A stretch of DNA of 64,000 bases from Methanothrix sp. (lineage in GTDB: Archaea; Halobacteriota; Methanosarcinia; Methanotrichales; Methanotrichaceae). A program made the position numbers and the translations under genes. Numbering within the stretch: the stretch's first letter is position 1; each line of letters opens with the position of its first letter. Shown piece by piece: positions 25,301 to 35,100 of this stretch. Location: positions 1 through 64,000 of the forward strand of contig NZ_JADJJX010000002.1 of assembly GCF_016706325.1 (NCBI RefSeq), given 5' to 3'. Below the pieces are notes generated by a model that saw only the letters and a list, made by a program, of their open reading frames with translations, was not told the DNA's origin and ran no database searches.

Positions 25301-27632
25301 ATACACCCGGAACTTCGATCAAGTAGTTGCTCTTAAAGCTGCAGAGCATAGCGGCCAAATCGATGGCGAAACCAGAAAGGAGCTCGAGACAAAGTTCAAG
25401 GATCCGAAAGATCCTCTCAACGTAATTGTCTGCACCCCTACCATGGAGCTAGGAATAGATATTGGATCTCTCTCGGCAGTCTATATGAGGAATGTCCCTC
25501 CCTCTCCCTCCAACTACGCCCAGAGGGCAGGAAGAGCCGGCAGAAAGTCCCAAACCTCGATCATCAACACCTTTTGCGGCGGTGGATCTAAGCGAGGCCC
25601 CCACGACCAGTATTTCTATCGGTATCCTACGAAAATAATAGCTGGAGAGATCAGCACGCCTAGATTCCTCCTGGATAACAAGGCTCTCGTCATGACCCAC
25701 ATCCATTCTTTTGTTCTAGAAAAGATAGACGAGAAGGTCCCCCAGAAGATTGGGGAGATCCTGGATATCGAGACCGATGAGCTTATGATGAGGTCCGACT
25801 TCAAAGAAGCCCTCGATCAGGCGGTCAAAGCGAGACGAAATGATATAGTTAGATCGATCATGGAAGGGTTCAAAGCCGAGATCGAGGAGTATGACTGGCT
25901 CGATGAACAGTTCATAAAAAACGTCGTCGATCGTTTTATCCTGGATTTTGACAGATCCTTCGATTTTTTTAGAGATGAGTACATCCAACTTCAAAAGGAG
26001 TGGTATGAGATTAATGTTTTAGCGAGGAGAAGTCCACCCTCCAATGAACAAAATTGGAGAAGAACCTCGATAGAGAAGAAAATGCATAATATGCGTGAAG
26101 GCAAAGAGAATTATTTTACTTACCGCTACCTCGCAAGTCGGGGATTCACACCTAATTACGGTTTTCCAGCAAATGTGACCACTCTCTTTCTCGATCATAG
26201 GGGTAAACGAATCGAAGAATCCGACCTACAGAGAGATAGGGCTACGGCGATAAGAGAATATGCCCCAGGAAACAGTATCTACTACCGAGGAGGCCGATAC
26301 CAGATCATCGAGGCACGTTTAAAACAAGATCGTCCGGACACAAGAAAGCTGGTAATATGCCCAAATTGCGAAACTTATTACATTGGAGAAGATATTGCGA
26401 TCAATGCAGCCTGTAGAGTATGTAGGTCACCTCTTAATGAAATTATTCCATACGATGCCATCGAGATACCTGATCAATTTGCAGTGAGGCGTCAGGGCAT
26501 AACCAGCGACGAGGAGGAGAGGATGCGACGAGGATACCACATAAACAGGCATTATCATCAAGGCCCCAAGGTGAGATTCTGGGAAGCTGTGGACATCGCG
26601 GGGCGGATCTTTTCTCTGTGTTATGAACATAATGGTAAAATTTTAACTGTTAATACGGGGACGAGGAAAGCTGAAAAGGATGATCAGGAAAACGGGTTTA
26701 CTTTATGCAACGCCTGTAAGAGATGGATATTTGGTGATGAAAACATCGAACGTCATATAGATCCCAATGATGATAAGAAATGCAGACGGAATGGAACAGA
26801 AGATGAAATAACCCGTAGAGTTGTTCTTTACGCAGAATCCTATCATGATGTGATTACAATCGATTGCGATCTTCCTAGAGAAATCGATTCCGAATACTCA
26901 GAAGGATTCTATCAGACTCTCTCTCAGGCGATAATCCAAGGTCTACAGATAAAAATGAATATCAATGTGGATGAGGTAGAAACGTTCCTCATGCCTAATC
27001 CCGAGAGGGAAGGAACCTTCCGCATCGTTCTCTATGAGGGTGCAGAAGGCGGAGCTGGATTCCTCAGATCACTTCAAGAGACCGGCGAGATGCATGAGGT
27101 TGTGGGGCTGGCCCGCGAGATACTCCATGAGTTCGACCCCGATGAGGCGAAATGCGATCGGGCATGCTATAGCTGTCTATGTAACTACTATAACCAATCT
27201 GTTCATGAGATTTTGGATCGCAACCTGGTTCTTCCGTTCCTCGCAAGAATAGAACGATCCAAATTGATACAGGTTGAACCATCACCCGACAGATTCGATG
27301 ACCTTCTAAAGCAATGTGAATCTCCGTTAGAACGAAGTTTTCTTGCTGTCATTAGAGAGCGAAAGCTACCATTTCCCACAGAAGCTCAAAAAACATTATA
27401 CGAAGGTGATGCGCCAATTGTGCAGGCCGATTTCTATTATGAGGAGGATAGATTAGCTGTTTTTGTAGATGGGCCTAATCACGACAAAGATTATGTAAAA
27501 GACAGTGATAAGAAAAAGCGCGAGAAGCTTGATGAACTTGGCTATCGCGTTTTCGTAGTTAGATTTGATGAAGACCAAAATGAGAGAATAGATGCTTTGG
27601 CGAAGCATCTCGGTATTAGCGAGAGCGAATAA
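22335..27632 (+). CDS. Giant DUF1998-type SF2 helicase with C-terminal nuclease-like domain (DruE/DrmAB-like)
   Basis: The 1765-residue protein starts at an ATG with GGAGGT seven bases upstream. Helicase motifs: ATGTGSGKS (about 119-127), VLDEVH (about 257-262), GTSATV (about 295) and YAQRAGRAGRKS (about 1058), with a 700-residue insertion between the RecA-like lobes. Cys-rich knuckles occur near 490, 580, 955, 1342, 1458 and in the DUF1998 signature CDRACYSCLCNYYNQ near 1607. The last 105 residues (CESPLERSFL, QADFYYEEDRLAVFVDG, GYRVFVVRFDED) resemble Vsr/DUF559-type endonucleases. Large DUF1998 helicases are signatures of Druantia and DISARM antiviral systems. The reading frame is intact although its operon partners are broken; whether it acts alone is unknown. 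Confidence 0.8.
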   Translation: MEGQQEKERLNPFGALEDICTAYRKYVTSFQRFKNPTIRNWVDEKLKEGTLISKGPYIELNRRYLHGDSFDQLVSEGLIHPNSPRCFTAKAEDKESPLVDLHKHQSDAVRTIASGKNTIIATGTGSGKSFCFGIPIISECLRLQDEEVKGVKAIIIYPMNALANSQYDDFASRLEGTGLKIALYTADTPNSREKALANYASTTGREKPRDSELLSRDEIKDTPPDILLTNYVMLEYLLTRFEDRNAIFPEGRTALRFLVLDEVHTYTGKQGADVAYLIRRLKQHTRTAGDLRCIGTSATVQSSEGGNASEAISKFASRLFGEPFELDSVITETHSEPVIDGELFLPENVLVTEEMVDKYDGTQETTIPLIMALTGSDHLQETDAKSLGRTLGEQRTIQFLEKSLFENPMSLYDLVETYRLQVRPNSTKEECDREIRAALLAGMNVEIEVRGKSQPLMIPKVHAFFSQGGEIKSCISPESPHMNGAGEVICPDCSRNEKIRKTFPLVFCRACGQDYYSIEITPEGSLKPRDMDDLDIEGDPAYILLGRYNREITPPPDQWLNPGGTPRKEYREYVDLDEAEYCPDCNRLYRKKDVEKCICSSKVLVTIVPHPFLFCPSEDCGVYYNRRPREFNKLFSFGTVGRSTATDVIVSHNLNTLPRDERKILVFSDNRQDTALQAAHMNNIQKRLHFRRGLYRTLERAGEPVELLDIGDMIFKLLNEKGALPKYTKSTSDQKFSVFSSKSGDTAFKEYLRFNTVLELGSSPRRNQQNLENVGLLQVTYDGLTKLAQTNDLWAEIPEFMELSESAREDYLTGFLDIMRYRTAIAYDYLLDHDGFKTKIEDRLDEDVLFHDEHRTYQPEGYSDDAVNNTRKAQVHRLSWKTGPHVVWTMKILGADRMRSEKIVKIVAHVLVEAGELQWVYVHKWLRGKLLMINPEAIRLSAIKDIVLTHKACKKCGTVHHFKEVGVCTGAKCQNLVDEDFSNNYFRYEYTRNFDQVVALKAAEHSGQIDGETRKELETKFKDPKDPLNVIVCTPTMELGIDIGSLSAVYMRNVPPSPSNYAQRAGRAGRKSQTSIINTFCGGGSKRGPHDQYFYRYPTKIIAGEISTPRFLLDNKALVMTHIHSFVLEKIDEKVPQKIGEILDIETDELMMRSDFKEALDQAVKARRNDIVRSIMEGFKAEIEEYDWLDEQFIKNVVDRFILDFDRSFDFFRDEYIQLQKEWYEINVLARRSPPSNEQNWRRTSIEKKMHNMREGKENYFTYRYLASRGFTPNYGFPANVTTLFLDHRGKRIEESDLQRDRATAIREYAPGNSIYYRGGRYQIIEARLKQDRPDTRKLVICPNCETYYIGEDIAINAACRVCRSPLNEIIPYDAIEIPDQFAVRRQGITSDEEERMRRGYHINRHYHQGPKVRFWEAVDIAGRIFSLCYEHNGKILTVNTGTRKAEKDDQENGFTLCNACKRWIFGDENIERHIDPNDDKKCRRNGTEDEITRRVVLYAESYHDVITIDCDLPREIDSEYSEGFYQTLSQAIIQGLQIKMNINVDEVETFLMPNPEREGTFRIVLYEGAEGGAGFLRSLQETGEMHEVVGLAREILHEFDPDEAKCDRACYSCLCNYYNQSVHEILDRNLVLPFLARIERSKLIQVEPSPDRFDDLLKQCESPLERSFLAVIRERKLPFPTEAQKTLYEGDAPIVQADFYYEEDRLAVFVDGPNHDKDYVKDSDKKKREKLDELGYRVFVVRFDEDQNERIDALAKHLGISESE

Positions 27633-27925
27633 TTGGATGGATTGTTGACGATATTTTATATCGTTCTACAGTCCGACTTGCCTGACTCATGAGCTGGGTA
27701 TCATTAAAACCGCAGTGAAGAGGGGATGAAGAAAAGGGGCTGGCGGCACTTGGTAGTCGAGGAAGGTAGAATTCGACCGGAACGGTTTGTAATGCGGTCT
27801 TCCGCTGAGATCGAGCTCATCCGCAAGGGCCAGCCTCTGCAGATTAAAAGTTGATATCATTCTAATGTGCAATGGCTATCTTCAAAGGCGAATTGCCTAG
27901 CCATTAGCGAAATCATGTATCCGCC
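27633..27925. other. Gap between the helicase gene and IS21 remnant
   Basis: About 290 bp with stop codons in all frames; no recognised protein fragment, RNA gene or repeat. Confidence 0.5.
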
Positions 27926-28400
27926 GGTCCAAATTTGACCCCCCGCGCCGATCCGATTTTGACCCCCTTAGACGACTAACATGACTCATAGAGTATAAGT
28001 TCACGTCTCGCTACTTTCTGCGGAAACTCTCTCCGTTCATGTTCAGTATCAGCGCGCGGTGGGTAATCCTATCCAGAATTGCTGCGGTTAGAGTCCTGTC
28101 ATGGAATACCTTCACCCAATCTGAAAATCCCAGGTTCGAGGTAATGATAATACTCATAGTCTCATATCGTGCTGCAAGCAACTGAAATAGCAATTCAGCG
28201 GCAGCGAGATCAAATGTTATGTACCCAAGCTAATCAATTATGAGGAGATCAATTTTTTTCAACTCGATAGTTCCCCTCGCATGCTCTGATCCCTACCGAA
28301 ATAGCCATATGAGTCTTGCCGGTTCCGGAATTTCCGATGAGAATAACATTCCCCCCCTTCTTTAAGAAACGCAAGCGTTTCCTCCAACCCGCGATCTCCC
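27926..28400 (-). mobile_element. IS21-like element remnant
   Basis: One terminus is recognisable by the motif gtccaaatttgacccccc at 27927 and a second partial copy, attttgacccccttag, at 27956, as in ends of IS21-type elements. Inside is only a broken istB. No istA and no second terminus are present; the other side runs into the 3' end of leuS. Confidence 0.75.
28011..28400 (-). pseudogene. istB (IS21 helper ATPase) pseudogene
   Basis: Reading on the minus strand, LEETLAFLKEGG shifts frame at a run of G into NVILIGNSGTGKTHMAISVG (Walker A), then after IRACEGNYRV about 60 residues are missing and the sequence resumes as KKIDLLIID, a TAG stop, LGYITFDLAAAELLFQLLA, ARYETMSIIITSNLGFSDW and LDRITHRALILNMNGES. 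Frameshift, internal deletion and stop codon together show a dead gene. Confidence 0.85.
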
Positions 28401-28477
28401 CATCAGCGAACTCCATGCCATCAGCCCCGAACTTTGTCTCAGTGGCGGAGCCACCTCTCCTCCGCCATCGGCCCTCT

Positions 28478-31333
28478 CACTCGATATATATCGCCGGCCT
28501 TCCCGGCTCCGCCTGACGGCTTTTCCCCTTGGGGTCTGCTCCTGGCTCCTCCGCCGAAAAGACCTCCACCGGCACGCCCATGCTTGCAGCCAGATATACC
28601 CTTCCCTGAAGAGCGTCTCGTACTCGTCCAGCTCCAGGGCCTCTGCGCTAAGAGAATGGGCCGCTTTGGCCAGCTTCTGAGCATACTTGGGAGCATCCTT
28701 CTTGTGCGCGGCTATAGCAGGCGACGCCATGGCCTCCTTCATCAGAGCACCCATGTCCAGCCTTCCGCCACTGGCCTGAGCAGTGCTCAGAGCCAGGCGC
28801 AGCATCTCCTTCTTCCACTGGGGGGTGGTATAGAGAGTGATCTTAGCAGGCTGGGCCCCGGTGACATTGATGATCTCCTGCACATCATCTATCGTCCTCT
28901 CCAGGAGATCCTCCGCCCGCTCCGCCTGCTCATCGATCAGGGAGTCATCTGCCTTCGGCCACTCTGCCAAAGAGGCATAACCTCCCCCAGCCCGGAGGCC
29001 CAGATCTCCTCACATACATGCGGGGTGAAAGGAGACATCATCCTCACCCAGGCCGAGAGAACAGCACGAAGCTGGTTTCTCCCTCCCCGGCGCTGATACC
29101 AGCGCAGATCGCCCATAAGCAGATAAAAGGCACTCTGCAAGGCCCGGCGGGTGTGAACCTCCTCCATGGCCTCAGTGGCCTCAATGATGCGCCTTTGCAG
29201 CCGGGAGAGCATCCAGCGGTCGATGAGAGTCTTCTCAGCATTCTCGTCGATGCTCCCATCGGCCAGTATCTCCCGCGCCAGATTGTAGAACCTCTCCAGA
29301 TGAGCGCGGGTGGACTCAACCCCGTCGTTTCTCCAGTCCACATCCGCCGTCCCCTCAGCATTGCCCAGAATGTAGAGCCTGGTCACATCCGCCCCGTTAT
29401 CGGCCACCGCCTGGCGCAGCGTCAGGAGGGGTCCTTTGGACTTGGACATCTTCTCCCCCTCCAGGGAGACGAAACCGTTCACAGCCATAGCCCGCGGCCA
29501 GAGCTGCTCGGGGAATATGGCCACATGATGATAGAGGAAGAAGAGAAGATGGTTGGCCACCAGATCCTTCCCCGAGGTACGGAGATCTACGGGATACCAG
29601 TAGGCAAAGTCGTCATGTATCTGCTGTACCATCTGGGCAGACAGGCCGGTGAGTTCAGCAACATCGGCGGCATTGCCATTGTCCATGAAGATATACTCGA
29701 AGAACTCCGGCGGCAGATTGTCGACCTTCATTCCCGCATTGACATACTTGGCCAGGATGTAATAGGCCATGTAGATGGTCGAGTCTCCCAGGGACTCAAT
29801 CAGCCACTGCTTATCCCAGGGCAGACGGGTTCCCAGGCCCTTGCGCCTGGCACAGGCCTTGTCCTTCAGCCAGTCGATCTTGTTCTCGAACTCCGCCCGG
29901 TACTCCGGCGGTATTATATCCATCCTGGACAGGCACCACAGGACCCTGCCCTTCCACTGTGGATTGGAGTACTCCAGGAACCACTGGTCCCGCACCATCA
30001 TGATGACACATCTGTTGCCGCAGCGACAGATCACCGGGGTGTGGGAGAACTCATAGAAGATCTCTGCTATCCCCTGGTCGATCAGATCCCGGAGGAGGAG
30101 ATCCTTGATCTTGCTCACCGCCACGCCCGCATAGCGGCCGGTATTGGGCTTTAAGACTCCATTATGAAACTCCCGCCGGTAGACCATCTTGGTTGCTTCC
30201 TCCGCCCGGGGATCATTCTGATCCACAACCCCCAGTTCTCTTACTGCATCCACCGCCGGGAACTCGCCATAGCCCGGGGACTCAATCAGGGATATGAACT
30301 CGATCGCCCTCAGATCCTCTTTGATGCCGTACTGGCTGAGGTCTTCATCATAAAGATCCTTCAGAGCCAGATAATCGTAGGGGGCATGGGCGGGAACGGA
30401 CATGACGATACCTGAGCCGCTGTCCGGGTCCACGAAGCCTGCGGGCAGAATGGGCACCTCCGCCCCGGTGAGGGGATTGGTCACCCTCTTGCCGATGAGA
30501 TCCTTTCCCGCTATCTCTGCCCCCCAGGCCACAGTCCTGTCGGTATAGGTCAGCTTCTCATAGGCCTCAGGAGAGATTATCCAGCTCTCATCGTTCACCC
30601 TCGCTATAACATAGGTGACGCTCGGGTTGAGCCAGAGGTTGGTCACTCCGAAGACCGTCTCCGGCCTGAGGGTGGCACAGGGCATAACAGTATCTCCCAT
30701 CCTGAACTTGATCAGGGCAAAATCCATGATGGTGGCATCCTCGCCCTTGAGGATGTCGTGATCCTCCACTGGATTCCTGTCGTGCGGACACCAGCGCACT
30801 GGATGGCTGCCCTTGACCACATACTCCTGCCTGTGGAGTATGCCGTACTGCCATTCAATGAACTTGCTGTAGGCGGGATCGGTGGTGGTAAACTCCCGCC
30901 TCCAATCGATGGAGTAACCGATGGACTGCATCGCCGCCTTCGCCTGACGGCGGAAGTAAAGGACTATCTTCTCCGGGGTATTCAGGTTGGCCAGCTCCTC
31001 CTCGGGGATGCCGTGCAGCCTGGTGTAGACCTCCCAGATGAGAGGATCTTTGTTGGCTATCAGCTCCGAGAGGCCCACAATGGGGGTTCCTGTGGCATGA
31101 AAGCCCATGGGAAAGAGGACATTGTAGCCCCTCATCCTCTTGTAGCGGGCCAATGTATCTCCTATGGTGAAGGTGCGGGTGTGGCCAGCATGCAGATTGC
31201 CATTCAAATAAGGATAGGGTATGGTCAGGAGATACTTCTGCCGCCCGTCGGGCTCTGGCTCGTAGACTGCATTCTCCTCCCAGGCCCTCTGCCACTTGGC
31301 CTCGATATTTTTTGCAGAATACTTTTCAAGCAA
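28478..31333 (-). CDS. leuS: Leucyl-tRNA synthetase, archaeal type, with two apparent frameshifts
   Basis: LeuRS charges tRNA-Leu. The N-terminal 795 residues are continuous: class I HIGH motif as HAGH in NGNLHAGHTRTF, the CP1 editing domain (GTPIVGLSEL, LRPETVFGVTN), and KMSKS in EGEKMSKSKG. Near 28966-28975 the frame shifts: after GEVMP the family sequence continues in another frame as LAEWPKADDSLIDEQAERAE. Near 28600-28612 a second shift occurs after DEYETL, continuing as VYLAASMGVPVEVFSAEEPG and ending AIYIE at 28478. Restored, the protein would have about 952 residues, normal for archaeal LeuRS. The TTG start follows the dapL stop by one base and has GGAGG upstream. Two breaks in an essential single-copy-type gene suggest sequence errors or a second leuS elsewhere. 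Confidence 0.88.
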
Positions 31334-31334
31334 C

Positions 31335-32519
31335 TCAATTTCCTCCAGTCTCTGTGGCCCGGATCCGCCTGGTTTTCATCTTCTCCAGGCGCCTTGCTGC
31401 CTCTTCCACCCTCTTCGTCTCCCGGGTGATGGAGAAGCGGATGTAGCCCTCGCCATGCTCTCTGAATCCCACTCCCGGGGTGGCCACAATCCCCGTTCTC
31501 TCCAGCAATTCAGCAGCATAATCGATGGAGCTTCCTCCCACCCAGGCCCAGAGATAAAGGGTCGCCCTGGGCCTCTCCAGCTCAAGGCCGATATCCCTGA
31601 GGGCTCTGTACAGTATATCTATCCTCTGCTGGTAGACCTGGCGGATCTCATCCACCACCTCTCTTGGGCTATTCAAGGCCGCAATCCCCGCATCCTGTAC
31701 TGCACCGAAGGTTCCCGAATCGATGTTGCTCTTGATCTTGCCTATTCCTGCTATGACATCGGCATCTCCGACCACCGATCCTATCCTCCAGCCGGTCATG
31801 TTATAGGTCTTGGAGAGGGAATGAAACTCCACTGCCACATCCTTTGCCCCATCCACCTCCAGGAGGCTGGAGGATCGATTGCCATCGAAGTAGATCTCAG
31901 AGTAAGGGTTGTCATGCATTATGATGATACCATTGTCCCGGGCAAAGTCGACCAGCTCTTCGAAGAACTTCCTGCTGGCCGTCGCCCCGATGGGGTTGTT
32001 GGGATAGTTGAGAAACATGATCTTCGCCCGCCTGGCGATCTCTGCCGGTATGGCATCCAGGTCAGGCAGAAAGCCGTTCTCCTTTAGCAGTGGCATGACG
32101 ACCGGCTCTCCGCCGGCAAAGGCCGTGGCTGTCCGGTAAACCGGGTAGGCGGGATCGGGAACCAAAGCCAGGTCACCGGGGTTGATAAAGGCCAGCGGCG
32201 CATGGGCAATACCCTCCTTGGAGCCGATCAGCGTCAGCACCTCATCCTCTGGATCCAGGTCAACATCGAAGGTCTTCTTATACCAGTCTGCAACAGCCTT
32301 CCGGAAGGCCAGCTTTCCCTCATATGACGGATACTGGTGGTTCGATGAGTCATCCACCGCCCGCTTCAAAGCTTGAACAATGTGATCGGGCGTCGGCAGA
32401 TCAGGGTCTCCGACGCTCAGGTCGATCACATCCACTCCTCTTGCCCTTGCCTCCTGTTTCGCCTTATCGATGCCGGCAAAAAGGTACGGCGGGAGATTCT
32501 TTATCCGATCGGCATACAT
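31335..32519 (-). CDS. dapL: LL-diaminopimelate aminotransferase
   Basis: This PLP-dependent class I/II aminotransferase converts tetrahydrodipicolinate directly to LL-diaminopimelate. The 394-residue protein has DLSVGDPDLPTP, LIGSKEGIAH, NYPNNPIGA, the PLP lysine in SLSKTYNMTGWRIG and the C-terminal IRFSITR Arg that binds the carboxylate. These features match the DapL group used by methanogens rather than AspC. dapA and dapB lie 19 kb away in the window, supporting the assignment. It is the first gene of a dapL-leuS transcript. An alternative is a related aspartate-type aminotransferase. Confidence 0.88.
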   Translation of the reverse strand: MYADRIKNLPPYLFAGIDKAKQEARARGVDVIDLSVGDPDLPTPDHIVQALKRAVDDSSNHQYPSYEGKLAFRKAVADWYKKTFDVDLDPEDEVLTLIGSKEGIAHAPLAFINPGDLALVPDPAYPVYRTATAFAGGEPVVMPLLKENGFLPDLDAIPAEIARRAKIMFLNYPNNPIGATASRKFFEELVDFARDNGIIIMHDNPYSEIYFDGNRSSSLLEVDGAKDVAVEFHSLSKTYNMTGWRIGSVVGDADVIAGIGKIKSNIDSGTFGAVQDAGIAALNSPREVVDEIRQVYQQRIDILYRALRDIGLELERPRATLYLWAWVGGSSIDYAAELLERTGIVATPGVGFREHGEGYIRFSITRETKRVEEAARRLEKMKTRRIRATETGGN

Positions 32520-32727
32520 TAGGTTCTCTCCATGGAAGATGCATTTATATGATGACGGTCATTCTTTTTTTGGTTCCAGTCCAGGTCATTATCCCGCAGG
32601 TACTACTTTCACGTAGTATTTAAGATCAGAGGGGCCCGGAGAGATCTTTGAAGGCCTGAGCGGATCTGGATGGATCTGGGTGGATTGAAGATACATCAAA
32701 ATAGCTGCTGCAGTTCAAGGGAGATTG
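32520..32727. promoter_or_regulatory. Divergent promoter region dapL / hel308
   Basis: About 200 bp separate the divergent dapL and hel308 genes. The stretch gtagtatttaagatc near 32612-32626 is TATA-like for the + direction and ttatatgat-type sequence near 32546 could serve the minus direction. No riboswitch or leader peptide is recognised. Confidence 0.35.
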
Positions 32728-35100
32728 ATGCTGGAGATAAAGGATTTAAGCCGCTGGCTGCCCCAGGAGGTCATTGAGTTTTATGAAGGGCAGGGTTATA
32801 GAGAGCTTTATCCTCCTCAGGCAGAGGCCATAGAAAGAGGTCTTCTGGAGGAGAAGAGCATGTTTCTTGCTCTGGCGACGGCTTCTGGCAAGACCCTTCT
32901 GGCAGAGCTTGCCATGCTCAAGGCCGCTCTGCAGTCCAGGCGCTCCCTTTATATCGTCCCACTGCGTGCCCTGGCGGCAGAGAAGTTCGACTCTTTTCAA
33001 AGGTTCAGGAGGCTGGGGATAAGCGTGGGCATAAGCACAGGCGACTTCGACAAGAAGGATGAGCGCCTGGGCAGAAATCAGATAATAATCGCCACCTCAG
33101 AGAAGGCGGACTCATTGATGAGAAATGCTGCCTCATGGGTGCGGGATCTTGCCGTTCTGGTGGTCGATGAGATCCACCTCTTAAACGATGTCGGCCGGGG
33201 TCCGACCCTGGAGATGACCATCACCAAGCTGCGCCACTCCAACCCCGGATTGCAGATCATCGGCCTTTCAGCGACTGTCGCCAACTCCCGTGACCTGGCA
33301 GACTGGCTGGATGCAGAGCTGGTGAGCAGCGATTGGAGGCCCATAGCCCTCAAGGAGGGGCTCATCTGTCAGGGAAGGCTGGTCTTCCCCGAGGAAGAGA
33401 GGGCCCTTGAGGGGAAGAAGGAGGATAAGAAGGACGAGGCCATTGCCCTGGTCAGGGACACCCTCTCCCAGGATGCCCAGATACTGATATTCGAGAACTC
33501 CCGCAAGAATGCTGAGGCGGCAGCCATAAAGATGTCCAACCTCATTCCTCTCCAGCCGCTCTCAGAGGCCCTCTCGGAGAGCATTCTGGCCACAGGAGAG
33601 AGCGAGACCTGCCACCGCCTGGCCTCATGTGTCTCCAGGGGCATTGCATTTCATCATGCTGGCCTTCTCCCCGAGCAGCGCAGGCTGGTGGAGCAGGGAT
33701 TCCGGGAGAACAAGATCAAGGTCATCGCCAGCACACCCACCCTGGCTGCCGGCCTCAACCTGCCGGCCAGAAGGGTGCTGATAAAGAGCTATCGGAGGTA
33801 TGAATACGGCTTGGGCATGGTCCCCATTCCGGTGATGGAGTACCGCCAGATGGCGGGCAGAGCAGGGAGGCCAGGCCTTGATCCTTATGGCGAATCCTTC
33901 CTCATGGCCAAGAACAACTCGGAGATGCTCAATCTGAAGGAGCGCTACATAGAGGGCTCGCCTGAGGAGATCTGGTCGAAGCTGGCCAGCGAGAGTGCTC
34001 TGCGCACCCATATCCTCTCCACCATCGCCGCCGGCTTTGCCCGGACAGAAAGAGAGTTGAAGGACTTCATCGCCACCACATTTTATGCTCATCAGCAGGA
34101 CCCCTGGCACCTGGATGCTGCATTGGAGAAGGTCCTGGCCTTCCTTGCAGATAACGGGATGATAGTTGATGGCCCGGAGGGCGATCTTCTGCCCACCAGG
34201 CTCGGCTCTCTGGTCTCTAAGCTGTACATCGATCCCTTGAGCGCAGTTATAATGCTGGAGAACCTGGGCAGTGAAGAGGGAAATGGGGATAGGAGCAAAA
34301 GGGAGAGGGTGGCGAGAAGGCCCTCAGATCTCTCCCTCATCCATCTCATAACCATGACCCCGGATATGTCCCTGCTCTACATCCAGTCGGCAGACGGCTG
34401 GGTGGAGGAGTTCATCGATCTGAATCAGAAGGAGCTTTATGAAGAGGAGAACTACGACTATCTCCTTCGCGAGGCCAAGACCTCGGCCATGCTTCTCGAC
34501 TGGATCGGGGAGGTTAGAGAGGAGCTTATAAGCGACCGGTATCGCATCGGACCGGGCGACATCCGCCGTTCTGCCGAGACTGCAGAGTGGCTGATGCACT
34601 CCCTGGCAGAGCTCTCCAAGCATCTTGACCTGGGGATCACCTACCGGGCAGAGCAGCTATCGGTTCGCCTCCATTACGGCGCCGGCCAGGATCTGCTCAC
34701 ACTGCTGGATCTGAAGGGCATAGGAAGGGTGAGGGCAAGAAAGCTCCATCAGTCCGGCATAACCAACCGGGAGAAGCTCAGGAGCGCCGATCCGGCGGAG
34801 GTGGCCAGGCTCATTGGCCCGAAGATCGCAGAGAAGGTCCTCCTTCAACTGGACCAGGAGGAGAGGGCAGAGAGAGCAGAGGGGGAGAAGAGTATGAAGG
34901 AGATAGGCCTGACGGGAGCGGATGAGCCCCCCTGGGGATATGACAGGAAAGGAGGAGGGGGAGGAAGGGAAGAGGGAAGAGGAGCAGAGGCGAACGGGGA
35001 TATGAGATATCAGAAGACAGGTCATCTGCAGGCGCAAGGAGAGCTGACGGCCGAAAGAAAGAGGGCTGCACGAAGATCAAAGCAGGGGAGGCTGCCTTGA
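32728..35100 (+). CDS. hel308: Ski2-like DNA helicase Hel308
   Basis: Hel308 is an archaeal 3'-5' helicase that acts on stalled replication forks. The 790-residue protein has the Q motif region YPPQAEA, Walker A ATASGKT (about 49-55), DEIH (about 147), LSATVAN, TPTLAAGLNLPAR and QMAGRAGRPG, then the winged-helix and ratchet domains and a helix-hairpin-helix (LLDLKGIGRVRARKLH). The last 75 residues are a low-complexity Gly/Glu/Arg-rich tail beyond the usual end. The ATG at 32728 has GGGAG upstream. The next gene, a coiled-coil protein, overlaps its stop codon. Confidence 0.93.
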   Translation: MLEIKDLSRWLPQEVIEFYEGQGYRELYPPQAEAIERGLLEEKSMFLALATASGKTLLAELAMLKAALQSRRSLYIVPLRALAAEKFDSFQRFRRLGISVGISTGDFDKKDERLGRNQIIIATSEKADSLMRNAASWVRDLAVLVVDEIHLLNDVGRGPTLEMTITKLRHSNPGLQIIGLSATVANSRDLADWLDAELVSSDWRPIALKEGLICQGRLVFPEEERALEGKKEDKKDEAIALVRDTLSQDAQILIFENSRKNAEAAAIKMSNLIPLQPLSEALSESILATGESETCHRLASCVSRGIAFHHAGLLPEQRRLVEQGFRENKIKVIASTPTLAAGLNLPARRVLIKSYRRYEYGLGMVPIPVMEYRQMAGRAGRPGLDPYGESFLMAKNNSEMLNLKERYIEGSPEEIWSKLASESALRTHILSTIAAGFARTERELKDFIATTFYAHQQDPWHLDAALEKVLAFLADNGMIVDGPEGDLLPTRLGSLVSKLYIDPLSAVIMLENLGSEEGNGDRSKRERVARRPSDLSLIHLITMTPDMSLLYIQSADGWVEEFIDLNQKELYEEENYDYLLREAKTSAMLLDWIGEVREELISDRYRIGPGDIRRSAETAEWLMHSLAELSKHLDLGITYRAEQLSVRLHYGAGQDLLTLLDLKGIGRVRARKLHQSGITNREKLRSADPAEVARLIGPKIAEKVLLQLDQEERAERAEGEKSMKEIGLTGADEPPWGYDRKGGGGGREEGRGAEANGDMRYQKTGHLQAQGELTAERKRAARRSKQGRLP

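Noticed and set aside
28940..28990. tRNA-like stretch (gcagagtggccgaaggc) on the minus strand
   Set aside because: It lies in the LeuRS coding sequence at the frameshift and has no acceptor or anticodon stem.
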